Origin: Dipteronia dyeriana
Taxonomy: Eukaryota > Streptophyta > Magnoliopsida > Sapindales > Sapindaceae
Length of the DNA stretch: 64,000 nt
Assembly: GCA_032871835.1 (NCBI GenBank)
Contig: CM065300.1
Span: 64,429,192 to 64,493,191, forward strand
Direction: 5' to 3'
Shown in pieces: positions 10,368 to 22,965 of this stretch (its first letter is position 1; the number at the start of each line of letters is the position of its first letter). The notes below the pieces were generated by a model, which saw only the letters and a program-made list of their open reading frames with translations, did no database searches and was not told the origin of the DNA. The translations under genes were made by a program, and so were the position numbers.

Positions 10368-12579
10368 TGTTAGGATTATGCTCAATAGTAATAGTGTAAT
10401 AACGTATTTGACAATCTTTTAATATTTATAAAGTGATTTCTAGTTTAACAAATCTTATAGCATTTATAGTTTAATTATTATAATTGTCAAAAGTAAATAA
10501 TCATAAGGTCAAAAGACTATAAGAAAAGAAGAATTGTTCATACATCTAGATATGTATGAAGTAGACACAATTCTTTAGTTAGTCTTGAATAATATTCACA
10601 ACTTAAGATAGAAGGTTGGGCACATTTACCTAGTTAAAGTTGTAGATTCTTTTGCTAGCATTTGAGTGGGATCAAATGTGTTATGATGAGTCTAAAATCA
10701 TCAAAGTGTGGTGTCTTTGGGCAAAGGAATTTAGTGCACTAGGTGCATTGAATAGGATCACAGTGAGGTACATTATCCAAAACCGTCAACGGATAAAAGT
10801 TTTCACTTGAGGACAATCGGAGAGTCTATCTCAATCCTGAGATAAATGATGGACTTATGGTTGCAAGTGTTATCATTTGAGCTATCAATGAGCACGATTA
10901 TATAGCATAGTCTATCCTCGATAGTTTGCTGATATTCATTTGTTAATCGAAAGAGGACTTCATTTATAGATATGGACATTCTGGCTCCATTTATTAAATG
11001 TGAGTAGAATATCATTATATGGATGTTTTGAGGTATTGGATATTAAATCTTAACGTTAAGTTTTCAATATTATCTGTTGAGATATGGCGTTTGGACAAGT
11101 CAAAATGTGATCATATGAGTAAATATGGTAACTAGGAGAGTTATAAGCGGTCTATGAGCTCTTGACGATTATTGATATTCTTCACAAGGATACACTATCT
11201 CCATTAAGATTGTCTAGGGTATGATTGAGAAATATTAACTTATTCTATCTTTATTTAAGAGCTTAATTTTAGTTCTTTAGTGGAATGAACTAAAATTAAT
11301 AGATCGGACCTAAGTGAATCATTTGTTGATTGTGATTAGGTTATGTCTAATGGAACTTAAATTTAGATAGCCCGTCATGATCCCTAATCCACATGTGGAA
11401 CTTTATTACAGTCTAATGTATTTAATACAATGGAAAAAAAATATTTGGCCCATATTTATATAGCCTGGGCGGCAAAGGCCTATTTAATAGCCTTACATAT
11501 TGTTTTTTATTTTATTATTTAATTAAATAGAAATTAATTAATTAATTGTTTAATTAAAAGTCAAAATCTTTTTCCTAGTTGGAGAAGGTCTACAAGAGTC
11601 CTATTATTGTTGGTAATATGATAAGTATCAAATACTATATTTGATAAGTCGATAAATAAAAGGAATTTATTTATCTAGTCAAATTATGAAGTATTTGATT
11701 TCTTTTAAAGCTCTAAATTGACAATTGGTCAAATTATGAAGTTTTGATATAGTCACAATTTAATTTATATTCAATAATTGGTTATTGAATAAATACACTA
11801 TTGAGTTGGATTTAGGAGTCTTGGTGTGGAAAAGAATTCCTTTTTGAAAAGGATTCTTGGTCACCAAGTAAATCCTTCTAGAGTTAGGATTATTTCATAC
11901 CAACTAAATCCTTCTAGAGGTAGGATTCTTGCCTACCAAGTAAATCCTCTAAAGGAGAGATTTGGTCACCTATATATTCTTATAGAAGAATTAAGCCAAG
12001 CTAATAATTCAACACTCTAGAATTCGGCCAAGGCTTGTTGGTTACTTAAGATAAGTTTCTTTTTTTTTTCTTATATAGTTAGAAAAAAAAAACTTAATCT
12101 AACCATTGTGTGTAGAATTCAACCAATGAGAAGAAAAAAGGGGAACGTTTTTGTTTTCGATAGTACACTAGTATCATTTACATCAAAAGGGTTTTGTGTA
12201 CAAAAATCGAACCGGGTTCATGCGAGTTTCAATCAAATAGATTAATAATTCACAAGTGACCAAACGTTCTTTGGTTTTCTATTGGAGGATAATTATGACT
12301 AACAAAAGGAAAAAGATTTTGTTTGTTTCCATCCTCAGGTATACAATTCAAAGAAAGGGAGCCCACAATCCTAGGTGATTCACGTTCGTGATTGGATTGG
12401 AAAATCTTAAGGATTCAATTCGGTGCAACTTCAATTGTCACGAGAAAAAGGTACGATACTTTTAATATACGTCAATTAATCTAAGGTTAAGGCTCTTTCC
12501 TTTTAAAGGGAAATTTTTTAAAATATACCCAACCCTAATTTTACACTTCCGCCACATTTTGAATATATTTTTCCCTATA
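10368..12579 (+). repeat. Left LTR of element C
   Basis: It begins TGTTAGGATTATGCTCAA and ends ttccctata; the right copy ends ttccctaca. Length is about 2.2 kb. Relative to the right LTR it lacks about 120 to 130 bp between roughly 11393 and 11405, where the right copy has cttgcatggatcacttga and following sequence (27715-27835). Confidence 0.9.
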
Positions 12580-12581
12580 AC

Positions 12582-12593
12582 TGGTATCAGAGT
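12582..12593 (+). promoter_or_regulatory. Primer-binding site of element C
   Basis: tggtatcagagt, two bases after the LTR, complementary to the 3' end of plant initiator-Met tRNA except for the last base. Confidence 0.9.
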
Positions 12594-12619
12594 CTGGTTG
12601 TACCCTTGATTAATTGATG

Positions 12620-12636
12620 TATATATATATATATAT
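12620..12636. repeat. (AT)n microsatellite
   Basis: About eight AT units just downstream of the PBS of element C. Confidence 0.9.
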
Positions 12637-12695
12637 GAATCTATTTCTTTTTATTGTAAATATTCATGTTTAAGAAAGAGATGGCCCTCTAGGTA

Positions 12696-12698
<3 letters not shown>

Positions 12699-12734
<36 letters not shown>
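12699..12734. repeat. (AT)n microsatellite
   Basis: About 18 AT units in the leader of element C. Confidence 0.95.
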
Positions 12735-12737
<3 letters not shown>

Positions 12738-12974
12738 TTATAATGTGATTTTTTATAGCTCAATTTTGGTCCTAGAAATTCAATGTATTTTTGTTTTGGG
12801 ATTGTAACAAGAAAGGTGGCCTATCATCGCCATAATTTACTTCTTGGTAGTTGATATTTTTTTTTGTTGTAATTAAAAAAATTGCAGTAAATTATTATTT
12901 AAAACACTGTTGTTGTATATTCAAGTATTGATGATTCAAAGATTTGAAGAATTGGAAGCAACCGGAACAAGTTT

Positions 12975-13165
12975 GGTACCGTGGGCACCAAAGCAACAAT
13001 CATGCGTACGAATGAGCACGCAGCCCCGATTGTTGTGGCATGGGCTGCGCATGGCAGCCCTATGGATGCCATGGGCTGCGTACAACAGCCCTTTATTGCG
13101 TTGTGGGGTGTGCATGCTCATGGGAGGCAGCCAGGGGGTGTGCAATCAGACGATTGCCGTGTGAA
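12975..13165. repeat. GC-rich block with repeated catgggctgcg motif
   Basis: The motif gcatgggctgcg appears at about 13038 and again, as ccatgggctgcg, at about 13069, with ggcagcc in both orientations around them. The block stands out from the AT-rich leader and could form stem-loops. Elements A, B and D carry unrelated GC-rich blocks in noncoding parts. Confidence 0.6.
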
Positions 13166-14364
13166 GACTTGTTCGCCAAGAAAGAAGTTTTTGTATTCCA
13201 AAAAGCGTAATTTACTTGCTTTTTAAGGATGGACCAAAATTTTTAGCCATTTATATTTTCGTAAATATTACAACGTTTGTCAATGTCTGATAACATGTCA
13301 TGTTGAATAGGAGTGCCACTCACATATCTCTTTTGGTATGAACATGCATTGAATGGATTAGGTATCTAATTGGCATCTAGATAACTTGGTAAATCATTAG
13401 ATAGTGAAACCAAATATGGTGTGTTTAATATTAATCTAGAGGGAGGGTGAATATATTTTAATCAATTTTACCCAGTTTCCATTAATGACCAAGTTGTCGA
13501 AAAAACCCTTAACAAGTCACAATTATATAACAAGTTTAATATGTGAGAAATTTAGAAGACACTTGAAATATATGTGGAAACCCTCCAAATGAAAAAAAAC
13601 CACAGGCTGTTAAGTGTGCCACACTTCGAACCTCGAATCCACTAATGGTAAAGGAATTACATCTTAATCACGGTATATAATCCACCACCACTACCTAATT
13701 CTGGTATGAGTGAACCTAGTCCATCTTGCTTGCGATTTAAGCTACCTAATCCTGGAAGCAACGCAAGTCTAACTTCTCAATAAAGAAATAAAATGGCCTA
13801 TGTGAATATATAATGATATTCAAAGAACAAACAAGGTTAGGGAACCTTATATGCTTATCTAGGATAATGAGATGACATTTAAAACAATCCTAGATATCAA
13901 GAGCTAAATGACATATTTCATAAAGTTTAGCTAAACATAGATCAAACAATCCTATGAAGCTAACACAATACAACACTCAATCATTTCATCACAAACAATC
14001 TCTATTTGTATCTAGAATATATTCTAAGAGCATACAAATGATAAAAGAGATGGCTTGGTAAGAAAACCACTTAACTTATATAAAGATAGTGAGAAACTTA
14101 CCAAACAAGATTTGATGATTCTTAACCGTGTATGGATGCACTCTATATAGTCATAGATGATGCAAGATGATGTTTTTAAGATCAAAGAAAGAGCTTTGAG
14201 TGTATAAAGGTGAGTTCTTGGAAGATGTTTTCCCTTGAAAAATGTTCTAAGAGAAAAGAATGAAAACTGGAACTCTTGAAATGACATGAATATGAAGAGA
14301 CATATTTATACATGACAAAAAATGAAGTGTTGTCATTTTAAAAAAATCTGCTAGATCAGCGTAT

Positions 14365-14600
14365 TGCACGAGTCTGTGCACTGGTCTGGACCCGCACAGT
14401 GACCCACGTACACTCTCGCTCTGACGTACAAATGTCCCCGCATTGGCCTCAACTAGAGAGCTAAAAATCTCACCCAATGAAATGCACGGGACTGCGCGGG
14501 TTGAGATCTGCATAAGTGTCATCGCATTGACCTGGCACCGAGAGATTGAAATTTTCAATCTTCTCACTGTGCGGTTAGTGCACAGATACCTACCCGTGCA
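14365..14600. repeat. GC-rich variable block in LTR B
   Basis: A block with many gcac, cgca and gcgg steps in AT-rich LTR sequence. The partner LTR has a shorter version at about 22390-22535. The short ORF across it on the minus strand is not a gene: the two LTRs do not conserve it beyond its first 40 codons. Confidence 0.65.
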
Positions 14601-14725
14601 TTGCCCTGCTATGGAATTTTCAAATTGAAAAATCAACCACACAAAAATAAACAATGATAGCAAGGTAAGACGATGAAGCACATAAGCATACCAAGTCAAT
14701 TATAACAATTCAAATGCTAGAAGAA

Positions 14726-14772
<47 letters not shown>
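14726..14772. repeat. (TG)n microsatellite in LTR B left
   Basis: About 23 TG units with one interruption (gtttgtg). The right LTR of the same element has only about 10 units at 22653-22673, so the tract changed length after insertion. Confidence 0.95.
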
Positions 14773-15065
14773 AAGAGCAACACATAATTCATGTCATTTC
14801 AAATGCAAAGATGTGATCAAAATAAACATGCAAGAAGAGTTATCAAATCATAAAAGCACACATATAAACACATAACATATATTAACAAGAATTATGCATG
14901 AGTTATGAGTGTGTGCAACTATCTCTTTTAAACCAGCAAGCATTTAGATTTTTATTTTTGGTACTTCATCTTTTAAGGTCTTGAGAGCCCAAGCTACCCT
15001 TACATAAAAACCCCAACATGTAGTTTGTTCATGAAATAAGCCAATCAATAAATGAGGACTTTATA

Positions 15066-15079
15066 ATCTCCCCCTTTGG
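15066..15079 (-). promoter_or_regulatory. Polypurine tract of element B
   Basis: On the minus strand, ccaaagggggagat directly before the 3' LTR. Confidence 0.8.
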
Positions 15080-16240
15080 CTATTTCGTGACAAAACCACC
15101 ACTCACATTGATCCTCACAGAAAAAACACATAAAGTACAGGGAAGATATTCTACATTACAAAGAGAAATAAAAAAAATCAACTCTTCAATCTTCAATCTC
15201 TTGTAAAATATCAACCCTACACAACAACAAACAACTACACTTTCCAAATCAAGTGTATGTGAGGTGATCAAGTGAAAATAAAAAGCATTTGCATTTAAGA
15301 AACTACGAACAATAGCAAACAATGTATGTGAATGCAATGCTCCCCCTCAAAGGGTTACTCCCCCTCAATATGTAATCTCCCCAACATGCCAACTCACCAA
15401 CTCCCCCTTACCATATACTACTCCCCCTTTTTGTCATTAGATAGGCAAAGGAGTAGTCCCCAACCGAGTCACTCAAGGCAAAAAGAGAATGAGTATACAA
15501 GATATTTGCATAATCATATAAGCCACATTTATGAAATTCAATTAATATGAGAGAAACAAGGAGATTCATTTTAAGAAAATTTTGGAATAAAAAATGCTTT
15601 GCATACAAGACATGTTGCATTCACGTCCAAAAACAATGGTATTTAGCAAAGTAAATGACAAAGGTTTCCAATAAAATTCAAACCAACTTCATCATTTGTC
15701 ATGGATATAGAGTTTTCATAGAAGTCAAGTTTTAAGAGCACTATATCAAACTTTATAAGCGAAACATGGCATGAGAGACTTTGCACCCTATTCGATTTTT
15801 CCTGGTAAGATAGCCGAGAGATGGTAGCCATGTTTAACTAATAAAGAAAGAGAGACATTGATTAACCATTTGAGTCTCACTAGCATTTTCACACATTATT
15901 TTGCATTTAACAATTGCAATCATCAATTCATGCGTTTTCATTTTTCATTAGCATGTCATTAAAGAATCATCATGGCATGGAGATAACTATAGGTCATTCA
16001 ACATGTACTTCCTATGTAGATCTCCTAGTCCAAAAATGCATGTTTGAACATAAATATGACATGGATTGTAATCAAAGCAAAGTTCACAATTGTTGAAGAA
16101 AATATAATATAATATAAGTGCATCCTAGCAACTTAAACAATCAATGAAGGAGCATAAACATTTCCAAATTTTTGCATACAACAAGTATACAATAGCTCTC
16201 TTTGCTTGAGTTCCCCATATGGGGTCAAATCACAAACTCA
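15080..16240 (-). other. Element B region between RNase H and PPT; no gene
   Basis: Alignable with 1985-3159 of element A. No ORF is supported on the element strand. On the opposite strand the 60-codon ORF seen in A recurs at 15914-16096. Confidence 0.7.
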
Positions 16241-17760
16241 TCACTCCACAAGATAAATCCCAATAGATCTACTAAGAATTTTATATTGAGTAGCATCTAA
16301 GGGTTTAGTAAATATATCCACTAGTTGATCATTAGTACCTACATGCTCAAGTACTATGCATTTAGTCACAACTAGTTCTCTAATGGAATGATGGCAGATG
16401 TCAATATGCTTTGTTCCAGAATGTTGAACCGGATTCTAGGAAATATTAATAGCACTCATGTTATCGCAAAAGAGAGTGAGACTACCTTGGTTGAATCCGT
16501 AGTCCACTAGCATTTGCTTCATCCAAAAGAGTTATGTGCATCCACTCCCCGTAGCTATGTACTCAGCTTCCACCGTCGATAAGGAAATTGAGTTTTGATT
16601 CTTGCAAAACCAAGAGACTAGATTGTTCCCAAGGAAGAAGTAACCGCCCCGGTGTGTTTTTCCTATCATCATAATTTTCTACTCAATCTGCATCACTAAA
16701 GCCTACAAGACTAGTATTAGTGTCAAAAGAGTACCAAATCCCATAGTTGGATGTCCCATTCTCATAGCGAATGATTCTCTTAACGGAAGAGAGATGAGAC
16801 TCCTTAGGATCCGATTGGTACCTAGCATACACACCTACACTAAAAGAGATATCAGACCTACTTGAGGTCAAATAGAGTAAGCTACCAATCATGCCCTAAT
16901 ATAGTGTTTGTTACACACTTTTACCACTAGAATCCTTGCTTAGGTTCAAAGTGGTACTCATAGATGTATCACAATATTTTGCATTTTCAAGACCAAATTT
17001 CTTTACTAGGTTTTTGGCATATTTAGATTGAAATATGAAGATCCCATCATCCATTTGCTTAATTTGCAACCCTAGGAAGTAACTTAGCTCAACAACAAGA
17101 CTCATCTAAAATCATGAGACATGACATCAATAAATTGTTGGACTTTGATGTTGTTTGTGGAACCAAAGTCTATATCATCAATATAGATTTAAGTTATAAA
17201 GAGCTCATCATTGCCTCTCTTGATGAATAGAGTCTTGTTAACATTACCCCTTGAGTAGCCATTGTCAACAAGATAAAAAGTGAGGCACTCATACCAAGCC
17301 CTCGGTGCTTGTTTCAACCAACATAAAGCCTTCTTGAGGCTATAGACATGATCAGAATGGTGTGGATCCACAAACCCTTTAGGTTGCTCAACAAACACTT
17401 CCTCTTGTAATATACCATTGAGGAAGGCACTCTTTACATCCATTTGATGCAATTTAAACTTGTCCACATAAGAGATGGAAAAAAGAAACTTAATGGACTC
17501 TAGACGGGCAGCCGGAGCAAACGTCTCCTCAAAGTCAATACCTTTAATTTGAGAGTATCCTTATGCTACAAGCCTAGCCTTATTTAGCACAATATTGTCA
17601 TCCTCATCAGATTTGTTCCTATAAACCCACTTGGTGCCTATCACATTAGTGTTCTTAGGCCTAGGAACTAGAGTCCAAACCTCATTCCTTTTGAATTGGT
17701 TTAGCTCTTCGTGCATGCAAAAAACCCAAAATTCATCAATCAAGGCCTCATCAACCTTCT
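16241..17760 (-). pseudogene. pol: Element B reverse transcriptase and RNase H
   Basis: RT motifs are visible in pieces: [45 protein letters not shown], and the catalytic box as YIDDIDFG near 17165-17190. RNase H carries IIRYENGTSNYGIWY, then GFSDAD, an intact STVEAEY-type segment near 16560 and a TGA end at 16241. Stops occur near 17180, 17105 to 17110, 16905 and 16680. The decay is heavier than in element A. Confidence 0.88.
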
Positions 17761-19150
17761 TGGGTTCTGTTTGAGAGGTGTAACATGTGTAGCAAATCAA
17801 ATTAACCATTTGAGGTATAGTTCTAACATCCTTATTAACGTCTCCAATGATGTCATCTTTATCACGAAGTTTCCTAACCCGTGAAGCGGGTTCATTAGAG
17901 TTCAAGAGAGGAACTCTATCAATAGGTTGTGTGATATCATCATCAAGATTAGATTTTCCACCATTAGAAGTCTCCACAACCTTTTCCAAGGGAGAGTTAT
18001 AAACTCCTCCTCATGGTTATTAGATTTGAGCCTTGTATCATTAATGACAACATTGGATGATTCCATGACGGGTCAAGTCTTCAAATTGAAAACTCTATAG
18101 GCTTTAACATTCAAGGCATAGCCAATAAAGATACCATCATCACTCTTAGCATCAAATTTTCAAAGTTGATCACGATCATTTAAAATGTAGCATTTGCTTC
18201 CAAAAGTGTGGAAGTAGCTAACTTTTGGCTTTCTACCTTTCCATAACTCATAGGAGGTTTGCCTAGTGTAGGGCCTTAGAAAGACTCTATTTCCTATATA
18301 ACATGTTGTATTGATCGCTTTGGTCCATAGGTTCCTGGGGACATTGTTGCTAAGCAACATCACATAGGCCATCTCTTGAAGGACCCTATTCTTCCTCCCA
18401 ACAACTCTATTTTGTTGAGGTGTCCTAGGAGCCGAAAACTCATGAGAAAACGCTAGACTATTGCAATAGTTTTCAAAATGGGAATTCTCAAACTCCTTCC
18501 TTTGGTCACTCCTAAACTGTTTAATGCTTTTAATGCTTGAGCTCGTTTCATTTTGAATTTTAGTACAAAGCATTTTAAAATTGTCAAAAGTTTCGGATTT
18601 TTTTCTAAGGAAATATGTCCATTTGTACCTAGAGAAATCATCTACACAAACAAAAATGTATCACTTTCCACCTAAACTCTCAGTTTGCATAGGACCTATC
18701 AGATCCATATGGAGAAGCTCTAGAGGCTCCTTGGTAGAGAAATACTTGTTATTTTTGTGCATGCTCTTGGTTTGTTTCCCTTGTTGGTAGGGTCCACAAA
18801 CACCATTGGCTTTCTTCCTAAGCTTGGGTAGGCCTCGCACAACATTGAACTTATTAAAGATTCGTAAATCATGATAGTTCATATGGCCAAGTCTTTCATG
18901 CCACAACTCAATTTGCACATCCTTGGACACATTGCAAGAGACCACACTAGCTTCAAGATAATAACAATTGTCACTAGATCCCATGCCTTTTAACAAAGTT
19001 TATCCATTGGGCAATAGGATAGAGCAATCAATTTTGGTAAACAAGATAGAAAGTCCTTCATCACTAAGATGTGAAATGCTTATCAAATTGACTTTAAGGC
19101 CATCAACATACAAAGCATTGGACAAGAAGGGTAATCCGGGAATTGAGATG
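17761..19150 (-). pseudogene. pol: Element B integrase with GAG-pre-integrase domain
   Basis: The pre-integrase zinc region reads WHERLGHMNYHDL, then CGPYQQGKQTK, so the first Cys of its final pair survives and the second is Tyr. The core shows LLHMDLIGPMQ, RSDQRKEF and VVGRKNR; the expected catalytic Glu before RKNR is Gly here. Stops include TGA at about 18648 and at 18157-18159, and a CAA to TAA change near 19000. A frameshift lies near 18000. Confidence 0.87.
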
Positions 19151-21370
19151 GTTCTTTTCCCTTTAACTTTCTTCTAGGATCCATCACCAAAGGTGACATT
19201 TCCTTTATCCTCCATGACAAGAGTCTTAAAGAAACTCTTATCACCTGTCATGTGCCTAGAGCACCCACTATCCAAATACCAAAAATTAGAAGAATTGGCT
19301 TTCAAGGCAATTTGTGCAACATGGAAAAAGTGTTCATCTCTTTTAATCCACCTAGGTGAAACATTTTCTTTCCTAGTGGTCAATGGTACATGGGCTCTAA
19401 ATGTACTAGGATCATGCAAAAGTGTTTCATTTTTCCTAGTGACATGCATCTTGGCTTTCGCCTTTTTCTTCTCTATCATGCTTTAACTTTTACATAATTT
19501 AATATATCAACAATTTGGTCTAATATGACTATCAATAATACAAAAATAACATGTAGGAATGAAGTTGGGAACCATACCATAACCTTGAGAATGTATTGGA
19601 GCCTTCCCATGTGTTTGTGGTGGTCTTGGTTGTTGTTGAGAATCTCTCCTTCTTTGTTGTTGAACATGACTTGATTGCTTCCTTGGTTGAGTTTGCATGA
19701 TAGGTTTTTTCCCTTTATAAGCTTTCGATTAAGGAAGTTAGCTTGAGGAGTTCTTGTAGGATGAGCATGAGGTAGGCTTCTTAGTGCCACCTTCACTTGA
19801 GCACTTTTTGAACACTCTCCTAGGTCATGTTTCTTCCTTGGTGATTGATGAGGAGAAGACTTCTTGAGATTCATGCTCTTGATAAATATGGTCTTGCTTG
19901 GAGTGGGGGACCTCTTATCATATTCAAACCCAAGCCCCTTCTTGTCACTTGGCAAATTTCCAACATCTAATATGTGGTCAAGTTTTTTAATGCTAGAGTT
20001 CATCTCGACCATCAACTCTCTAGCATCTTCAAGCTCTTTCTTCAACCCTTCTTTGCTTCTCTTAGATAAGTCTAATTACTTTCTTATCTTATCTTCACTA
20101 TTCACGGTTCTCATCAATTCTTCGCTTAATTGGTCAACTTGAGTTGAGAGCACTAAGCTTTCTTCCTTTAATCTCTTAATTTCATTCTTGTTCTTTAACC
20201 TTGAACTCTTAAACCTAGCCATATAGTCATTGAGATCCATCCTATCCACATTTCCTTTTATGGATTGTGATAAAGATCCATCATCGCTTGAGTCATATTC
20301 CTCTTGACTCTCATTTTCTTTTTCACTAGCATATTTGCTCCTATGAGAAGACGCAAAGGCTATAAAGTTAGCCATGAGTTCTTCATCATCCGAAGACTCA
20401 TCTCCTTTATTGGAGTTATCACTTTCACTCGATGTGGCGGCCATAACTTTTTCCTTTTTCTTGACATTGTGATTGGCACATCCGGAGGCAAAGTGACCTA
20501 TCCTACCACATTCATAACATCGGACCCCTTTCCTTTCCGTCTTTTCTTGCCTAGGCTCAAGCTTTTTGAAGGAAGTCTTTTTCTTCGAGTCTTGGCCCTT
20601 GGATCCAAAACCTTTCTTCTCGGACTTGTAGAATTTCTTGAACTTTCTTATCAACAAGGCCATTTCTTCATCTGAGTCATTTATCATCTGAGTCATTTAT
20701 CTCCTCATTTTCATCTTTGGAGGCTTTCAAAGCAATTCCCTTTTGCTTTATAAGAGGTGTGGAGGTAGGACACTTCCTAGATTCATAAGCTAGAAGCTCC
20801 CAATCACCTCACTCGGCTTCATATCCTTGTAAGCATTATTCTCTTCTAAAGCCGTTACCTTGGACTCAAATCTATCGGGTAGAGATCTTATAATCTTTTG
20901 CTTTATCGCCCTATCCGAATAAGGGTCACCAAGTTAATGACTTTGTTTCATAATGTACATCAACCTCACTTCAAAGTCATTAAAGTACTCGTTCTCATCC
21001 ATCTTGTCCAATTCAAGTTGCATTTGGAGAACTTGCAGCTTCGATACCTTAACCACATCAGTTCCCTCATGTGCAACCTCTAGGATATCCTATGCCTCCT
21101 TAGCTATCCTAGTATTTTGAACCAACTTATATTGATTCTCATCCATTGCACATAGGATGGCATGCATTGCCTTCCTATTCCATTTTGATGCCTCAAACTC
21201 TTGTACGTTCCATTATGCCATTGGTGGTGTGTAGCCGTCTTCAACCGCTATCCATACCGTATCATGGATTTGACAAATGTATGACTCCATCTTGCATTTC
21301 CAAAAGACAAAATTCAACATGGTGAGAATGAGAGGTCTTATGCTAAAAATGCCCTCGTTGCCACTGATTC
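19151..21370 (-). pseudogene. gag: Element B gag and protease
   Basis: Gag packages element RNA. Near 21285-21330 the N-terminal region reads FWKCKMESYI, then TVWIAVEDGYTPP, typical of the UBN2-type copia gag. The first knuckle CYECGRIGHFASGC is intact at about 20480-20520. DEELMANFIAF and a coiled-coil segment follow. The second knuckle is eroded, with a Cys to Ile change. Protease reads WYLDSGCSRHMTG, with the active DSG intact. Breaks include a TAG replacing Trp near 21086, a TAA replacing Gln near 20935 and a 16-base tandem duplication at about 20671-20702 that shifts the frame. The exact start codon cannot be fixed. Confidence 0.85.
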
Positions 21371-21488
21371 AACTTATAGTGTTTATGGATGAATGAAATG
21401 AATGCAAATGTATGAATGGTCAAAGAATCACACAAAATGAAAAACACACAAAAATAAGCAAGGATCACTTATATAGGTCTAGGAACCT

Positions 21489-21500
21489 GCTCTGATACCA
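21489..21500 (-). promoter_or_regulatory. Primer-binding site of element B
   Basis: The minus strand reads TGGTATCAGAGC two bases after the 5' LTR, a perfect 12-base complement to plant initiator-Met tRNA. Confidence 0.93.
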
Positions 21501-21502
21501 AT

Positions 21503-22965
21503 TGAAACAAATTATAGTGTGTTTAATATTAATCTAGAGGGGGGTAAATAGAATTTAATCAATATTACCCAATTTTCATTAATGGGCAAGTTGACAAAAA
21601 AACACCTAACTAGTCACAATTATATAACAAGTGTAATATGTGCGGAATTTAAAAGACACTTGAAATATACATAGAAACCCTCCAAATGGGAAAAACAAAG
21701 GGCTGTTAATTGTGCCACATTTCAAACCTTGAATCCACTAATGGTAAAGGAATTACAACCTAATCTCGGTATGAGTGAACCTAGTCCATCTTGCTTTCGA
21801 TTTAAGCTACCTAATCCCGGAAGCAACACAAGTCTTACTTTTGAATAAAGAGATAAAATGGTCTATGTGAATATATGATGATATTCAAAGAACAAACAAG
21901 GATAAGGAACCTTATAAGCTTATCTAGGATAATGAGATGACATTTAAAACAATCCTAGATATCAAGAGCTAAATGAAATGTACATATAGCTTAGCTAAAC
22001 ATAGATCAAAAAATCCTATGAAGCTATCACAATACAACACTCAATAATTTCATCACAAACAATCTCTATTTGTATCTAGAATATATTATAAGAGCATACA
22101 AATTATAAAATAGATGGCTTGGTAAGAAAACCACTTAACTTATACGAAGATAGTGAAAATCTTACCAAACAAGATGTGATGATGCTTAACCGCATATGGA
22201 TGCACTCTATATATATAAAAAAGCTTTGTTTGTATAAAGGTGAGTCTAGGAAGATGTCTTCTCTTGAAAAATGTTCTAAGAGAAAAGAATGAAAAATGGA
22301 ACTCTTGAAATGACCTGAATATGAAGAGACATATTTATACGGGACAAAAATAAAGTGTCATCGTTTTAATAAAATCTGCCAGATCAGCAAAGTGTGCGGG
22401 TCCGTGCACACTCGCGTTCTGCCACACAGATGTACGTACATTGACCTAAAACCGAGAGACTGAAATTCTCAATCTTCTCACTGCACGGGTAGTGTGTGGG
22501 TAAGGTACCCGTGAATAGACCCACACATTGCCCTGTTATGGATTTTTCAACTTGAAAAATCCACCACACCAAAACACACATTGAAAGCAAGGTAAGACAA
22601 TGAAGCACATAAGCATACCAAGTCAAATATAACAAATCAAATGCTAGAAGAATGTGTGTGTGTGTGTGTGTGTAAGAGCAACACATAATGCATGTCATTA
22701 TATTGCAAAGATGTGATCAAAATAAATATGCAAGAAGAGTTATCAAATCATAAAAGCACACATATAAACACACAACATATATTAACAAGAATTATACATG
22801 AGTTGTGAGTGTGTTCAACTATCTCTTCAAAGCAAGCAAGCACTTAGATTTTTACCTTCGGTAATTCATCTCTTGGAGTCTTGAGAACCTAAGCTACCCT
22901 TACATAAAAACCCCAACATGTGATTTGTTCATGAAATAAGCCAATCAATAAATGAGGACTTTACA
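21503..22965 (-). repeat. 5' LTR of element B (right copy)
   Basis: On the plus strand it begins TGAAACAAATTATAGTG and ends gaggactttaca, so the LTR runs from TG to CA on either strand. About 1463 bp. It holds a (TG)10 tract at 22653-22673. Confidence 0.9.

Larger units (their letters stand above)
12594..13404 (+). other. Element C leader, first part; no gene
   Basis: AT-rich leader between PBS and gag. It contains two AT microsatellites (12620-12636 and 12699-12734) and a GC-rich block at about 12975-13165. Overlapping short ORFs in the GC-rich block have no recognisable domain. Element B starts at 13405; the leader resumes at 22966. Confidence 0.75.
13405..15065 (-). repeat. 3' LTR of element B (left copy)
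   Basis: On the plus strand it begins TGAAACCAAATATGGTG and ends gaggactttata. About 1661 bp, some 200 bp longer than its partner at 21503-22965. The extra length is mostly in the GC-rich part near 14365-14600 and the longer TG microsatellite. Confidence 0.9.
13405..22965 (-). mobile_element. Element B: SIRE-type Ty1/copia retrotransposon, complete but coding-dead, nested in C
   Basis: On the minus strand the order is 5' LTR (21503-22965), PBS, gag, protease, integrase, RT, RNase H, PPT, 3' LTR (13405-15065). It lies between the PBS and gag of element C, on the opposite strand. The five bases outside each end are gatag and tatgg, sharing three of five positions, so the target duplication is eroded or lost. 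Reading frames match element A closely and are broken by many stops and shifts. Confidence 0.9.

Noticed and set aside
9816..10422. Overlapping plus-strand ORFs in several frames
   Set aside because: They cross a predicted intron and the border of LTR C. They are fragments of the decayed G1 gene, not separate genes.
12910..13226. Overlapping ORFs of 69 to 84 codons in both strands of the C leader
   Set aside because: They result from the GC-rich block having few stops. No conserved domain and no conservation in F.
14247..14699. A 150-codon minus-strand ORF in LTR B
   Set aside because: Only the first part is shared with the partner LTR (22384-22698); the rest crosses a variable GC-rich block. 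No known domain.
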